Positions 16,530-26,597 of a stretch of 64,000 nt of DNA are shown here, in pieces (the stretch's first letter is position 1; each line of letters begins with the position of its first letter). The notes under the pieces were generated by a model. The model had not been told where the DNA came from. It made no database searches and saw nothing but the letters and a program-made list of their open reading frames with translations. The position numbers and the translations under genes were made by a program. Source of the DNA: a bacterium YEK0313 (GTDB taxonomy: Bacteria; Pseudomonadota; Alphaproteobacteria; Rhizobiales; Phreatobacteraceae); the NCBI GenBank assembly GCA_000751295.2, contig CCMO02000001.1, positions 2,963,501 to 3,027,500 on the forward strand, read 5' to 3'.

Positions 16530-16933
16530 GACATGCTCCGAGCGGAGGCCTTGCGCATGAGACGCTCGACCGCCGCCAAAAGTTCAACCTCGCCGACCCG
16601 GCGAGAGGGACCGCCTGTCGTCATCATATCGCGATGCGCCGGCCGGCTTGCCAGGGCGTATCAAGACCACCGGATCAAAAAATTGGCATGACATGGCCGC
16701 GCTTTTGCCGCGCCTGTGGCCGATCCGCCGCAGATGGGCCGCCGGCCCCGGTGGCCCGGACGGCGGCAAACGGCTTGACCCGCCTCGCGAAATTCTTTTC
16801 GCCCATGCGATTCATTCCTTGGAGCCGTCATCGAGACGTGGTAGCAACTCGCGCCAACCCGAAACCGAGCCGCCGGCGCCCCTCCCGATTCGCGAGGGCT
16901 GCGACGGCTTTATCTTTTCACCAGGAGTTGGCC
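16530..16933. other. Intergenic region before guaB
   Basis: 404 bp between the divergent secreted-protein gene and guaB. It should hold both promoters, but I see no convincing -35/-10 pair, riboswitch or small gene. The only clear element is the guaB ribosome site, CAGGAG, 7 bp before its ATG. Weak open frames here carry no recognisable protein. Confidence 0.5.
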
Positions 16934-18427
<1,494 letters not shown>

Positions 18428-18486
18428 GCCCGGCTGTGGCGGGGCAGGGCCTTCGGGCACTGCCGAACCTGCTCTGGCGCAAAAGA

Positions 18487-18512
18487 AACGGCCCGGCGAA
18501 AGCCGGGCCGTT
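18487..18512. terminator. Strong hairpin terminator between guaB and a convergent gene
   Basis: Perfect 11-bp stem AACGGCCCGGC / GCCGGGCCGTT closed by a GAAA tetraloop. On the minus strand it is followed by TTCTTTT, giving a typical intrinsic terminator for the Gly-rich gene ending at 18530. On the plus strand it lies 60 bp after guaB with little T-run, so it may serve both directions. Confidence 0.85.
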
Positions 18513-18529
18513 CTGCATGCGGGTTTGCG

Positions 18530-19006
18530 TCAGCGGCAGACGCGCACGTCGCGCGGCACCGCGTAGCCGTCCCAGCGCTCGACCCAGCGGCGCTCGATCC
18601 AGCAGTCGCGCTCGTAATAATAGGGCGCCGCGACGGCCGCGCCGCCGAGCAGCAGGACGGCGGCGGCCGCGCCCGCCCAGGGGCCCGGGCCATACCAGCC
18701 GCGGCGATAATAGCCGCCATACCGGTAGCCGCCGCCCCAGCCGCCGCCGCGGTAGCCGCCGCCCCAGCCGCCCCGGTAGCCGCCACCCCAGCCGCCGCCG
18801 CGGTAGCCGCCGCCGGCATACCCGCGGCCCATGCCGAGCTGGCCGCGGCCGCCCTGCATTTCGATCGGGCCGGAACTGGTCGCCGCCGCGCGGTCGCGCG
18901 CCCGCTCGGCGGCCTGTGCTTCGCCGGCCGGCGCAAGGGCCAGCACGGCCATGGCCAGGGCGCCGGCTGCCACGGCCACGACCGGCCGTTTCAACGTGAT
19001 TGCCAT
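18530..19006 (-). CDS. Glycine/tyrosine-rich secreted or membrane-anchored protein
   Basis: 158 residues. The signal peptide (MAITLKRP..., hydrophobic core, AQAAE cleavage near residue 29) is followed by IEMQGGRGQLGMGRG. Next comes a Gly-Tyr-Trp-Arg repeat region of about 45 residues (units like GGGYRGGWGGGYRGG), one hydrophobic segment (WAGAAAAVLLLGGAAVAAP) and a C-terminal domain with two cysteines (YYYERDCWIERR ... VPRDVRVCR). The ATG at 19006 is chosen because GGGAG sits 8 bp upstream; an ATG six bases earlier is too close to it. A broken paralogue lies 300 bp upstream. Function unknown; probably envelope-located. Confidence 0.75.
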   Translation of the reverse strand: MAITLKRPVVAVAAGALAMAVLALAPAGEAQAAERARDRAAATSSGPIEMQGGRGQLGMGRGYAGGGYRGGGWGGGYRGGWGGGYRGGGWGGGYRYGGYYRRGWYGPGPWAGAAAAVLLLGGAAVAAPYYYERDCWIERRWVERWDGYAVPRDVRVCR

Positions 19007-19288
19007 GATCATAACTCCCAAATGGTCCGGATGGGTCGCCCCGCGGGATGCGCCGAACCGAAGCGCATTCTCCTCGACATCCATCACACGAGCCAATTCA
19101 GGTATTTCCTTGACCAAGCCGGCGGCATGCCCGCACACCCGGCGCCATGCGGCCGCGGCACCTTCGAGGGCCGCGGCAGCCAGGATGCGATCGCAATCGT
19201 TCATCGATTATCGCTTATCGCGACCACTGAAAACCGCGGCGGGGCCTGGCCGCGCGCCGGGCGGGGGCGCGCGGCGAAGCGGCCTTGC

Positions 19289-19800
19289 CTATTCGCAGAC
19301 GCGGATGTTGCGCACGACCAGCCGGCCGCTGTTCAGCCGCACCCGGCGGCGCTCGTACCAGCAGTCCTCGTCATAGGTGTAATAGCGCGGACGCGCGGCG
19401 AGCGCCCCGCCGAGCAGCAGGCCCGCGGCGGCGCCGCCGACCCAGGGATCGCCGTAATAGCCGCCGTAATAGCCGCCCCAGCCGTAATAGGGCCGATAGC
19501 CCCAGCCGCCGTGATAGCCGCCCCAGCCGCCACGCCAGCCGCCGCCGTGCCATCCGCCGCCGCCGTGCCATCCGCCGCCGCCACGCCATCCACCGCCACC
19601 GCCGCGGCCCATGCCGAGCTGGCCGCGGCCGCCCTGCATTTCCACATTTCCATGGGCGCGCCGGCCGTGGCCGGCTGGGCGATGCCTTGCCCGGCGCGTT
19701 CGGCCGCTTCCGCGCGGCCGGCGGGCAGGGCGAGGAGGCTCCCCAGCGCCGCGAACCCGACCGCTGCCGCAAACGCACCGTGCTTCATGCTGTTGACCAT
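19289..19800 (-). pseudogene. Paralogue of the Gly-rich secreted protein, frameshifted by an 8-bp tandem duplication
   Basis: The first frame encodes a start (ATG 19800, AGGAG 8 bp upstream), a signal peptide and AERAGQGIAQPATAGAPMEM. The Gly/His/Trp/Tyr-rich domain, hydrophobic segment and C-terminal Cys domain (DEDCWYERRRVRLNSGRL ... NIRVCE) lie in another frame. The frames meet at a tandem copy of TGGAAATG (19637-19652). Removing one copy restores PMEMQGGRGQLGMGRG, the exact counterpart of PIEMQGGRGQLGMGRG in the intact neighbour. The lesion is therefore identified; it could be reversible by slippage. Confidence 0.82.
19637..19652. repeat. 8-bp tandem duplication (CATTTCCA x2) causing a frameshift
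   Basis: Two adjacent copies of CATTTCCA on the plus strand (19637-19644, 19645-19652). The net +8 bp shifts the Gly-rich gene out of frame. One-unit loss restores a reading frame homologous to the neighbouring paralogue. Confidence 0.9.
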
Positions 19801-19978
19801 GATCCGAACTCCTGAAGGCCCCCCGGTCGCCTGATGGAAAAGTGCAAAGAACCGACAGTCTGGGCACGGCCGGTTCCAAGGGTCAAATCAGCTCTGCTTG
19901 ACTGGCGGTGAGTTCACGTGATCGGCTCGGCCGGAGCATGGCCGTTCACGCCGTGAGGGGATTGAGGGGATCGAGGGA

Positions 19979-20407
19979 ATGGGGCTGATGAATCCGGGCG
20001 GGCTGTCGCTCATCTGGCCGCTGCTGGCGCAGGTGGCGCTGACGCTGGTCGTCTTGTTCGTGATGGGCTTTTTCCGCCGCCGGGCGCTGGCGCGGCGCGA
20101 GGTGCGGCTCGGCGAGATCGCCCTGTCGGGCGAGGCCTTTCCGGCGCGGGCGCGCCAGGCGGCCAACAATTTCTCCAACCAGTTCGAAACGCCGGTCCTG
20201 TTCTACGTGCTGGTGATGGCCGCCATCCATGTCGGCGCCACCGGCCCGGTGATGACCGGCCTCGCCTGGGCTTTCGTCGCAAGCCGCGTCGCCCATTCCT
20301 TCATCCATATCGGCTCCAACGACCTGCGCCTGCGCGCGCCCATTTTTACCCTCGGCGTTCTGGTGCTGCTGCTGATGCTGATCGGCGTGCTGATCGCCGC
20401 GCTTTGA
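19979..20407 (+). CDS. MAPEG family integral membrane protein
   Basis: 142 residues with four predicted membrane segments. The MAPEG pattern is visible: RRXXAXREVRLGEIALSGEAFPARARQAANNFSNQFETPVLFYVL at about 34-80, where the N-Q-F-E-T-P-V-L-F-Y motif is characteristic, and ASRVAHSFIHIGSNDLRLRAPIFTLG. Relatives act on glutathione or eicosanoids in eukaryotes; bacterial roles are mostly unknown. A GAGGG ribosome site precedes the ATG. Confidence 0.88.
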   Translation: MGLMNPGGLSLIWPLLAQVALTLVVLFVMGFFRRRALARREVRLGEIALSGEAFPARARQAANNFSNQFETPVLFYVLVMAAIHVGATGPVMTGLAWAFVASRVAHSFIHIGSNDLRLRAPIFTLGVLVLLLMLIGVLIAAL

Positions 20408-20448
20408 GGGGGCTTGCGGGCAGGGCGCAGCCTGGCCCCAACAACAGA

Positions 20449-20470
20449 ACCCCGGCCTTGCGACCGGGGT
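20449..20470. terminator. Hairpin between convergent genes
   Basis: ACCCCGG (20449-20455) pairs with CCGGGGT (20464-20470), 7 bp, around an 8-base loop. It lies between the convergent MAPEG gene (ends 20407) and the His-rich gene (ends 20503), and probably acts as a shared terminator. No long T-run follows. Confidence 0.6.
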
Positions 20471-20502
20471 CCATGAGGGGCGGGGGGCCTGATGTCGGGC
20501 GC

Positions 20503-20814
20503 TCAGTAGGCGCAGACGTTCACGGTGCGGCGCACCAGGCCGTAGGGCGTGTCGACCCAGCGCACGCGGTAGCAGTCGGACGCGATCACCGCGCCGCCGA
20601 CGAGGCCGAGGCCGAGCCAGGGGCCGCCGCGCCAGTGGCCGTGGCGGTGGAAGTGCCGGTGGCCGTGGAAATGGCCATGGCCATGGAAGTGACCGTGACC
20701 GTGGAAGCCGCCGTGGCGATGGCCGAACGGCCGGGCTTCGGCCTGCGAGGCGGCGGCGAGGCCGAGGCCGGCGACGGCGGCGGCGGCGAGAGCGAGGGTC
20801 TTGAACGAGGGCAT
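20503..20814 (-). CDS. Small histidine-rich secreted protein
   Basis: 103 residues. The signal peptide (MPSFKTLALAAAAVAGLGLAAASQAEA, cleavage near residue 27) is followed by a His/Gly/Phe-rich segment of about 35 residues with repeated H-G-H-F-H units, then a hydrophobic stretch (WLGLGLVGGAVIAS) and a two-cysteine tail (DCYRVRWVDTPYGLVRRTVNVCAY). The tail resembles the C-terminal Cys domain of the two Gly-rich proteins nearby, so the three share a layout. The His cluster could bind metal ions in the periplasm. AGGAG lies 8 bp before the ATG. Confidence 0.75.
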   Translation of the reverse strand: MPSFKTLALAAAAVAGLGLAAASQAEARPFGHRHGGFHGHGHFHGHGHFHGHRHFHRHGHWRGGPWLGLGLVGGAVIASDCYRVRWVDTPYGLVRRTVNVCAY

Positions 20815-21010
20815 CTGAAGGTTCTCCTCTGGAAGGGCTTGGTTGGTGTCATCACCCCATGCGCATCAGTCGGGCGGCGGGGCCTGGAGGTTCGAGGCCC
20901 CGTCAAAAAAAGCCGGATCGGCGCGCGGGGCTGTGCGCCAGCGCACGTTTGCGCTTGCCCTCCGGCGCGGCCGGTGGTTAGCACCGCCTGTCCGAGCCCA
21001 AGGAGCCGCC

Positions 21011-22315
21011 GTGATCGCCGCAGCCCGCCTGTCCGCCGCCATCGAGGTTCTCGCCGATATCGGCGCGCGCCGCCGGCCGGCCCCGGACGCGCTGAAGGAC
21101 TGGGGCCTGGCCCATCGTTTCGCCGGCTCGAAGGACCGGGCGGCGATCGCGAGCCTCGTCTATGACGCGCTGCGCCGGCGCGCCTCGGCCGCCCATGTCA
21201 TGGCGGACGAGGGCCCGCGCGCGCTCGTTCTCGGCGCCCTGGCGCTCGCCCGCGGCATGGATGTCGAGGCCATCGCCGCGCTCTGCAGCGGCGAGCGGTT
21301 CGCGCCGACCGCGCTCTCGGCGGAGGAGACGCGCCGGCTGGCGCGCGCCGACCTCACCGATGCGCCGGCGCATGTCGCGGGCGATTTCCCGGACTGGCTG
21401 GAAGCGGAGCTTCGGCTCGCCTTCGGCGCCGACCTCGTCGCCGAGATGCAGGGGCTCGCGGCCCGCGCGCCGATCGACATCCGCGTCAACACGCTGAAGA
21501 TCGAGCGCATGCGCCTGCTGCCGGCGCTCGCCCATCTCGGCGCCGAGATCACCCCGCACGCGCCGACCGCCTTGCGCTTTCCCGCCGGCGAGGATGGCCG
21601 CGGGCCGACCTTGCAGGTGACGCCGGAATTCCTCAAAGGCCAGTTCGAGATCCAGGACGAGGGCTCGCAGCTCGTCGCGCTGATGGCGGGCGCGGCGCCC
21701 GGCGAGCAGGTGGTGGACCTCTGCGCCGGCGGCGGCGGCAAGACGCTGGAGCTTGCCGCCCTCATGGACAATTCCGGGCAGATCTACGCGACCGACGCCG
21801 ATATCAGGCGCCTCGCGCCGATCCACGACCGGCTGACGCGCGCCGGCGCGCGCAATGTCCAGGTGCGCACGCCGAAGGGCCGCGGCGACGAGCCGCTGGC
21901 CGACCTTGCCGGCCGCATCGACCTCTGCCTCGTCGATGCGCCCTGCACCGGCATCGGCACCTGGCGGCGCAACCCTGACACCAAGTGGCGCGTGCGCCCG
22001 GGTGCGCTCGCCGAGCGCATGAAGGACCAGGACCTCGTGCTGGCCCGCGCCGAAAGGCTGGTGAAGCCGGGCGGCCGCATCGCCTATGTCACCTGCTCGG
22101 TGCTGCCGGCTGAGAACGACGCGCGCGTCGCCGCCTTCCTGGAGCGGCACAAGGATTTCCGCGCGGCGCCGCCGCGCGACGTGCTGGCCCTTGCCCCCGA
22201 CAGCCTATCCGAGCGCGACGACCTCGTTTCCTCAGGTGGCCTCGGCCTGCAGCTCACCCCGCGCCGCACCGGCACGGACGGCTTCTATCTCGCGCTGATG
22301 GAGCGCGCGGGCTGA
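21011..22315 (+). CDS. RsmB/NOP2/Sun family RNA m5C methyltransferase
   Basis: 434 residues, GTG start at 21011 with AGGAG 7 bp upstream. It methylates cytosine-5 in rRNA using S-adenosylmethionine. An NusB-like N-terminal part is followed by the methyltransferase core: IQDEGSQLVALMAGAAPGEQVVDLCAGGGGKTLELAA (SAM-binding motif I near 240), VDAPCTGIGTWRRNPD (motif IV, Pro-Cys) and YVTCSVLPAEN (motif VI, catalytic Thr-Cys). It lies 143 bp before guaA in the same direction, a neighbourhood I associate with Rhizobiales genomes. Whether it is the 16S C967 enzyme RsmB proper cannot be told. Confidence 0.9.
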   Translation: MIAAARLSAAIEVLADIGARRRPAPDALKDWGLAHRFAGSKDRAAIASLVYDALRRRASAAHVMADEGPRALVLGALALARGMDVEAIAALCSGERFAPTALSAEETRRLARADLTDAPAHVAGDFPDWLEAELRLAFGADLVAEMQGLAARAPIDIRVNTLKIERMRLLPALAHLGAEITPHAPTALRFPAGEDGRGPTLQVTPEFLKGQFEIQDEGSQLVALMAGAAPGEQVVDLCAGGGGKTLELAALMDNSGQIYATDADIRRLAPIHDRLTRAGARNVQVRTPKGRGDEPLADLAGRIDLCLVDAPCTGIGTWRRNPDTKWRVRPGALAERMKDQDLVLARAERLVKPGGRIAYVTCSVLPAENDARVAAFLERHKDFRAAPPRDVLALAPDSLSERDDLVSSGGLGLQLTPRRTGTDGFYLALMERAG

Positions 22316-22457
22316 GGGGCAGGGGGCCGGCATCGGGCGCTGCCGGAGTTCGGGCGCGGGCGCGTCCTGCCGCGCCCCAACACCCTGCACCAAAACCACG
22401 CCCCCGCACCCCGCCAAGGGGCTTGCGCGCGCGAGGCCGAGCGTTTAACCGAAGTCG

Positions 22458-24008
22458 ATGACGCACGACTCCATCCTCATCATCGATTTCGGCTCCCAGG
22501 TGACCCAGCTGATCGCGCGGCGTGTGCGCGAGGCGGGGGTCTATTGCGAGATCCATCCGTTCCAGTCGGCCGAGAAGGCCTACAAGGCGCTGAAGCCCAA
22601 GGGCGTGATCCTCTCCGGCAGCCCGGCCTCGGTGACCGAGGACTTTTCGCCCCGCGCGCCCCAGCTCATCTTCGACGACAAGCTGCCGGTCTTCGGCATC
22701 TGTTATGGCGAGCAGACCATGGCCGCCCAGCTCGGCGGCAAGGTGGAGGCGGGTCATCACCGCGAATTCGGCCGCGCCTTCCTCGATGTGAAGAAGAAGA
22801 CCAAGCTGTTCGAGGGCGTCTGGGAGCCGGGCAGCCGCCACCAGGTCTGGATGAGCCATGGCGACCGGGTGACCGAGATCCCCGAGGGCTTCGAGGTGGT
22901 GGCGACCTCCGAGAACGCGCCGTTTGCCGCGATCGCCGACGACCGTCGCAACTATTACGCCGTGCAGTTCCACCCGGAAGTGGTGCACACGCCCGACGGC
23001 GCCAGGCTGATCACCAATTTCGTGCGCAACATTGCCGGCGCCACCGGCGACTGGACCATGGGCACCTTCCGCCAGGAGGCGATTGCCCGCATCCGCGCCC
23101 AGGTCGGCCGCGGCCGGGTGATCTGCGGCCTCTCCGGCGGCGTCGATTCCTCCGTTGCCGCCGTGCTGATCCACGAGGCGATCGGCGACCAGCTCACCTG
23201 CGTCTTCGTCGACCACGGCCTGATGCGCCAGAACGAGGCGCGGGAGGTGGTGAGCCTGTTCCGCGACCACTACAACATTCCGCTCGTCCATGTGGACGCC
23301 TCTGGTGAGTTCCTCGGCGAGCTCTCAGGCGTCACCGACCCGGAAGTGAAGCGCAAGACCATCGGGCGCCTGTTCATCGAGGTGTTCGAGAAGGAGGCGA
23401 AAGCCGTCGGCGGCGCCGAGTTCCTCGCCCAGGGCACGCTCTATCCCGACGTGATCGAGAGCGTCTCCTTCACCGGCGGGCCCTCGGTGACGATCAAGAG
23501 CCACCACAATGTCGGCGGCCTGCCCGAGCGCATGAACATGAAGCTCGTCGAGCCCTTGCGCGAACTGTTCAAGGACGAGGTGCGCGCGCTCGGCCGCGAG
23601 CTCGGCCTGCCGGCAAGCTTTGTCGGCCGCCATCCCTTCCCGGGCCCCGGCCTTGCCATCCGCGTGCCCGGCGAGATCACCCGCGAGAAGCTCGACATCC
23701 TGCGCCAGGCCGACGCCATCTATCTCGACGAGATCCGCAAGGCCGGCCTCTACGACACGATCTGGCAGGCCTTCGCCGTGCTCCTGCCGGTGAAGACCGT
23801 CGGCGTCATGGGCGACGGCCGCACCTACGACCACGTCTGCGCGCTCCGCGCCGTCACCTCCGTCGACGGCATGACCGCCGACTTCTACCCCTTCGACATG
23901 ACGTTTCTCGGAAGAGCCGCGACGCGGATCATCAACGAGGTGAGGGGGATCAACCGGGTGGTGTACGACGTGACCAGCAAGCCGCCGGGGACGATCGAGT
24001 GGGAGTAG
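22458..24008 (+). CDS. guaA: GMP synthase (glutamine-hydrolysing)
   Basis: 516 residues, complete. It aminates XMP to GMP. The N-terminal class I glutamine amidotransferase contains FGICYGEQ (nucleophile Cys82) and the catalytic His-Glu in VQFHPEVVH. The ATP-pyrophosphatase domain has LSGGVDSSVAAVL near 224-236. The C-terminal dimerisation domain ends RVVYDVTSKPPGTIEWE. The gene is intact to its stop; lower-GC foreign sequence starts within a few bases after it. The 3' end of guaA is a known insertion site for genomic islands. Confidence 0.97.
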   Translation: MTHDSILIIDFGSQVTQLIARRVREAGVYCEIHPFQSAEKAYKALKPKGVILSGSPASVTEDFSPRAPQLIFDDKLPVFGICYGEQTMAAQLGGKVEAGHHREFGRAFLDVKKKTKLFEGVWEPGSRHQVWMSHGDRVTEIPEGFEVVATSENAPFAAIADDRRNYYAVQFHPEVVHTPDGARLITNFVRNIAGATGDWTMGTFRQEAIARIRAQVGRGRVICGLSGGVDSSVAAVLIHEAIGDQLTCVFVDHGLMRQNEAREVVSLFRDHYNIPLVHVDASGEFLGELSGVTDPEVKRKTIGRLFIEVFEKEAKAVGGAEFLAQGTLYPDVIESVSFTGGPSVTIKSHHNVGGLPERMNMKLVEPLRELFKDEVRALGRELGLPASFVGRHPFPGPGLAIRVPGEITREKLDILRQADAIYLDEIRKAGLYDTIWQAFAVLLPVKTVGVMGDGRTYDHVCALRAVTSVDGMTADFYPFDMTFLGRAATRIINEVRGINRVVYDVTSKPPGTIEWE

Positions 24009-24075
24009 GGGGACCCATGACCCCGCGAAGGTTCTGCTCCGCGAGTGGCTCAATGAACTCGTGAGGGCGTGGGCT

Positions 24076-24870
24076 TCATTGCTGCGATGGTCCATTTTCC
24101 TGCGAGATTGGGATCTCGGGCGAGCCGTGTCCATCGCGCGTCAGTGTCCGATATTGAGACAACAGCACCTGAAATTCATCCCAAACATCAGTCTTTTCCT
24201 TGATCCTCATGGCGAGGAGCGTGGCGATCGTCATCGAAATGCCGAGATCTGTCACGGTTACCAGAAAGTCGATCTCGTCTAGTGCCGGGTCGATGATCAG
24301 ACTCGCCGAGTGGTTCATTGGATTCTCGACATAGTGTCGGTTAAGCGCCGTCAAGCTCACATGTGCGGCGTCTCCCGAGATGTCTCGATAGCTGCCGTAG
24401 AGGCGATCGAAATCGCTGCCCTCAAGGAGTGTGCCGAGCTGTATCGCCTTTGCGCCTTGGGGCCCATGTGCGACAAATTCCTCAAGCTGTTGCCTGACGT
24501 CTTCCGTGCCATTGAACTTCCTCGCGCCAAGATGTAACGCCGCGCGCGATTGTCGGCTCTTGAAGTCGTCATCCTTCATCCGCGCGACGAAGGTGGGGTT
24601 TCGGTCCAGCGCGATGAGGTACATCGTGGCCTCAATGACGCCACGCGACTGAATGCGAAAGTCGAGCTGCCGGTCGTTTTCGAGTAGGAGCAGGGCACCC
24701 TCGAACAGTGTCAGGGCCCGGGCATAGAGGGCCATCTTTATCGCAACAAGCTCCCGTTCCTCTTCCGACGAAACCCTGATCGGATCCTCGGCAACGAAGC
24801 GTCGCGCCGCGGCTGCGTAGTCGCGCATCCAGGCGATCCAGTTAGGTGAGAGTGCGTGTTCCCCTGACAT
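24076..24870 (-). CDS. DUF5677-like protein, third gene of the Gabija-type operon
   Basis: 264 residues, mostly helical, no signal peptide. The pattern resembles DUF5677/HEPN-like proteins: ALTLFEGALLLLE, IQSRGVIEATMYLIAL near 75-90 (R-x-x-x-E), then YRDISGDAAHVSLTALNRHYVE near 165-187. The ATG at 24870 has GGAG 8 bp upstream inside the end of the helicase gene; a GTG at 24879 overlaps the helicase stop (GTGA) and is an alternative. Either start implies translational coupling to the helicase. Known Gabija systems have two genes, so this could be an accessory, a toxin-like effector or a passenger. Function unknown. Confidence 0.72.
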   Translation of the reverse strand: MSGEHALSPNWIAWMRDYAAAARRFVAEDPIRVSSEEERELVAIKMALYARALTLFEGALLLLENDRQLDFRIQSRGVIEATMYLIALDRNPTFVARMKDDDFKSRQSRAALHLGARKFNGTEDVRQQLEEFVAHGPQGAKAIQLGTLLEGSDFDRLYGSYRDISGDAAHVSLTALNRHYVENPMNHSASLIIDPALDEIDFLVTVTDLGISMTIATLLAMRIKEKTDVWDEFQVLLSQYRTLTRDGHGSPEIPISQENGPSQQ

Positions 24871-24875
24871 GACGT

Positions 24876-26597
24876 TCACTCCGGACCGAAAAGCGGAGTG
24901 GCATCGGCCGGGCGGACGATACGGACGGCATGCCGTGCTCTGGTGATCCCGACCCGCAGCACACGGCGGCTATTTTCGTATTTAGGTGCTTCGGCTTCTT
25001 TCAGAAGCGCGCCTCCGCGATATCCCTCCACGATGACGACGGCATCGAATTCCTTTCCTTTGGATTTGTGGATGGTCATCAGGATGCATCCGCGCGGTGG
25101 GCGATCAGCACCAACAAGGCGCTGCTGATCGAGGATGGCGGCGACGCGCTCGACTGCACCGGTATATGTCGCGGTTTGCGCCCAGAGTTCGCTCAATGCC
25201 ATCGCGATCGGATCGCCGGCTTTCGAGAGGCGGACCATTCCGGCTTGAACCGGGATATCCCGGAGGTCGTCATGGCCGGTGCAATGCTGGCGGGCCAGGC
25301 GCCAATCGCTGACAGGGTCGCCGGTGCATGCTCCCTGGTATTGCGCGAGATGGTTCGGTCCGGATGCGCGGATCGACTTTTCCTTGCGCAGCAACTCGAT
25401 TGCCGCCGTCATTCGCGCGGCGCGATCGCCGGCCGTCTTGGCTCCAAGAGCGCTCTGCTGTTCGCACCAATCCTTCTTCAGGAGCCAAAAATCGGCCGCA
25501 CGCCGTAGCGCCGCTGTTCGGGATGCGACCGAATAGGCCGAGGTCTGCTCCAGCAACGCGGCCACCACGAGGGCCGCCGCTGATGATTGTTCGCCGTCCC
25601 AGACGATGTCGTGGCTGATGGGGGAGAGCGCGTTCTTTCCGAAATTATGAGAGGTCGAGAGCAGCTCGGAGATGTCCGCTACAAGGTCGTTGCTCGTCGC
25701 CAACACCGCCACGCAAGGCTCTGTCACGCCGCGCCGGGCCAAATCGGCGAACGCTTGACCCACATGAAAGTGGACGGTGGAATTGAACATGTTCTGGAAG
25801 CGCTTGTAGGTCGTGACGACGACGTCCTTCGATCGCGCCGGCGCTTTTGCCGTCACCACCGCGTTCGCAAAGCGCAGCACGTCCGACGTCGGGCTACGGA
25901 AATTGTCCGCCTCCAGGTCGGCCTCCAGCAACTTGACGCATCGACGCAGGATATCGAGGCGATCGGCGCGGACGCCCTTGCGGAAATCGTAGATCCGCTG
26001 CTCCGGGTCGGCGAGGAAGACACTCTTGGTGGCTTCGGCGAGCGCCTGCACTAGGCGCCACTGATCGTCATCTGTGTCTTGGAATTCGTCGAGGATGATG
26101 AGTGGGTAAATGTCGGCGATGCCATCGCGAATATGCGTGCTCTCCTCGATCAGGCGAGCGGCGGCATGGGCAAACGCGTCGAAGGATGCTCGGCTTTCCT
26201 CGTCGAGAAGGCGACGACGTTCTACCTCCCAATCGCCCGCGAACTGCGTTCGCATCATTCCTTCCTGCCCGGGAGAGATCATGGCGATCGGCGCGCCGCG
26301 GAGCGCGCGGCCATGCCCCTTCAGGAGTTCCCAGCAGAATGAGTGATAGGTTCTGACCTCGATCCTCGATAGCTCGTCCCGGCTCAGGACGGTCTTGCAG
26401 CGTGTGATGATCTGCTGGACGGCCGCGCGCGAGAAGCTCAGGAAAAGTGCCGTTTGACCGGGCTTCATCCGCGGCATTCCGGCCTGCGCCTTCAAGATCG
26501 CAAGGGTGGTCTTTCCAGCTCCCGGTCCGCCCAACACGAGGACGTGCCCCGGCTCTTCGAGCACCGATCTTCGTTGGTCATTCAAGACGAAGGTCAT
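24876..26597 (-). CDS. gajB: UvrD-like helicase, GajB-type
   Basis: 573 residues, superfamily 1A helicase. Motif I GGPGAGKTT at 23-31, Ia FLSFSRAAVQQI at 52-63, II LIILDEFQDT at 166-175, III VFLADPEQRIYDFRKG near 190-205, V ILMTIHKSKGKEFDAVVIVEG, VI RVGITRARHAVRIV near the C-terminus. The start overlaps the OLD-nuclease stop by 4 bp (ATGA). An OLD-family ATPase/TOPRIM protein followed by a UvrD-like helicase is the defining Gabija arrangement, in which GajA cuts phage DNA and GajB takes part in sensing or activation. It is somewhat longer than the founding GajB (about 494 aa). Confidence 0.85.
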   Translation of the reverse strand: MTFVLNDQRRSVLEEPGHVLVLGGPGAGKTTLAILKAQAGMPRMKPGQTALFLSFSRAAVQQIITRCKTVLSRDELSRIEVRTYHSFCWELLKGHGRALRGAPIAMISPGQEGMMRTQFAGDWEVERRRLLDEESRASFDAFAHAAARLIEESTHIRDGIADIYPLIILDEFQDTDDDQWRLVQALAEATKSVFLADPEQRIYDFRKGVRADRLDILRRCVKLLEADLEADNFRSPTSDVLRFANAVVTAKAPARSKDVVVTTYKRFQNMFNSTVHFHVGQAFADLARRGVTEPCVAVLATSNDLVADISELLSTSHNFGKNALSPISHDIVWDGEQSSAAALVVAALLEQTSAYSVASRTAALRRAADFWLLKKDWCEQQSALGAKTAGDRAARMTAAIELLRKEKSIRASGPNHLAQYQGACTGDPVSDWRLARQHCTGHDDLRDIPVQAGMVRLSKAGDPIAMALSELWAQTATYTGAVERVAAILDQQRLVGADRPPRGCILMTIHKSKGKEFDAVVIVEGYRGGALLKEAEAPKYENSRRVLRVGITRARHAVRIVRPADATPLFGPE

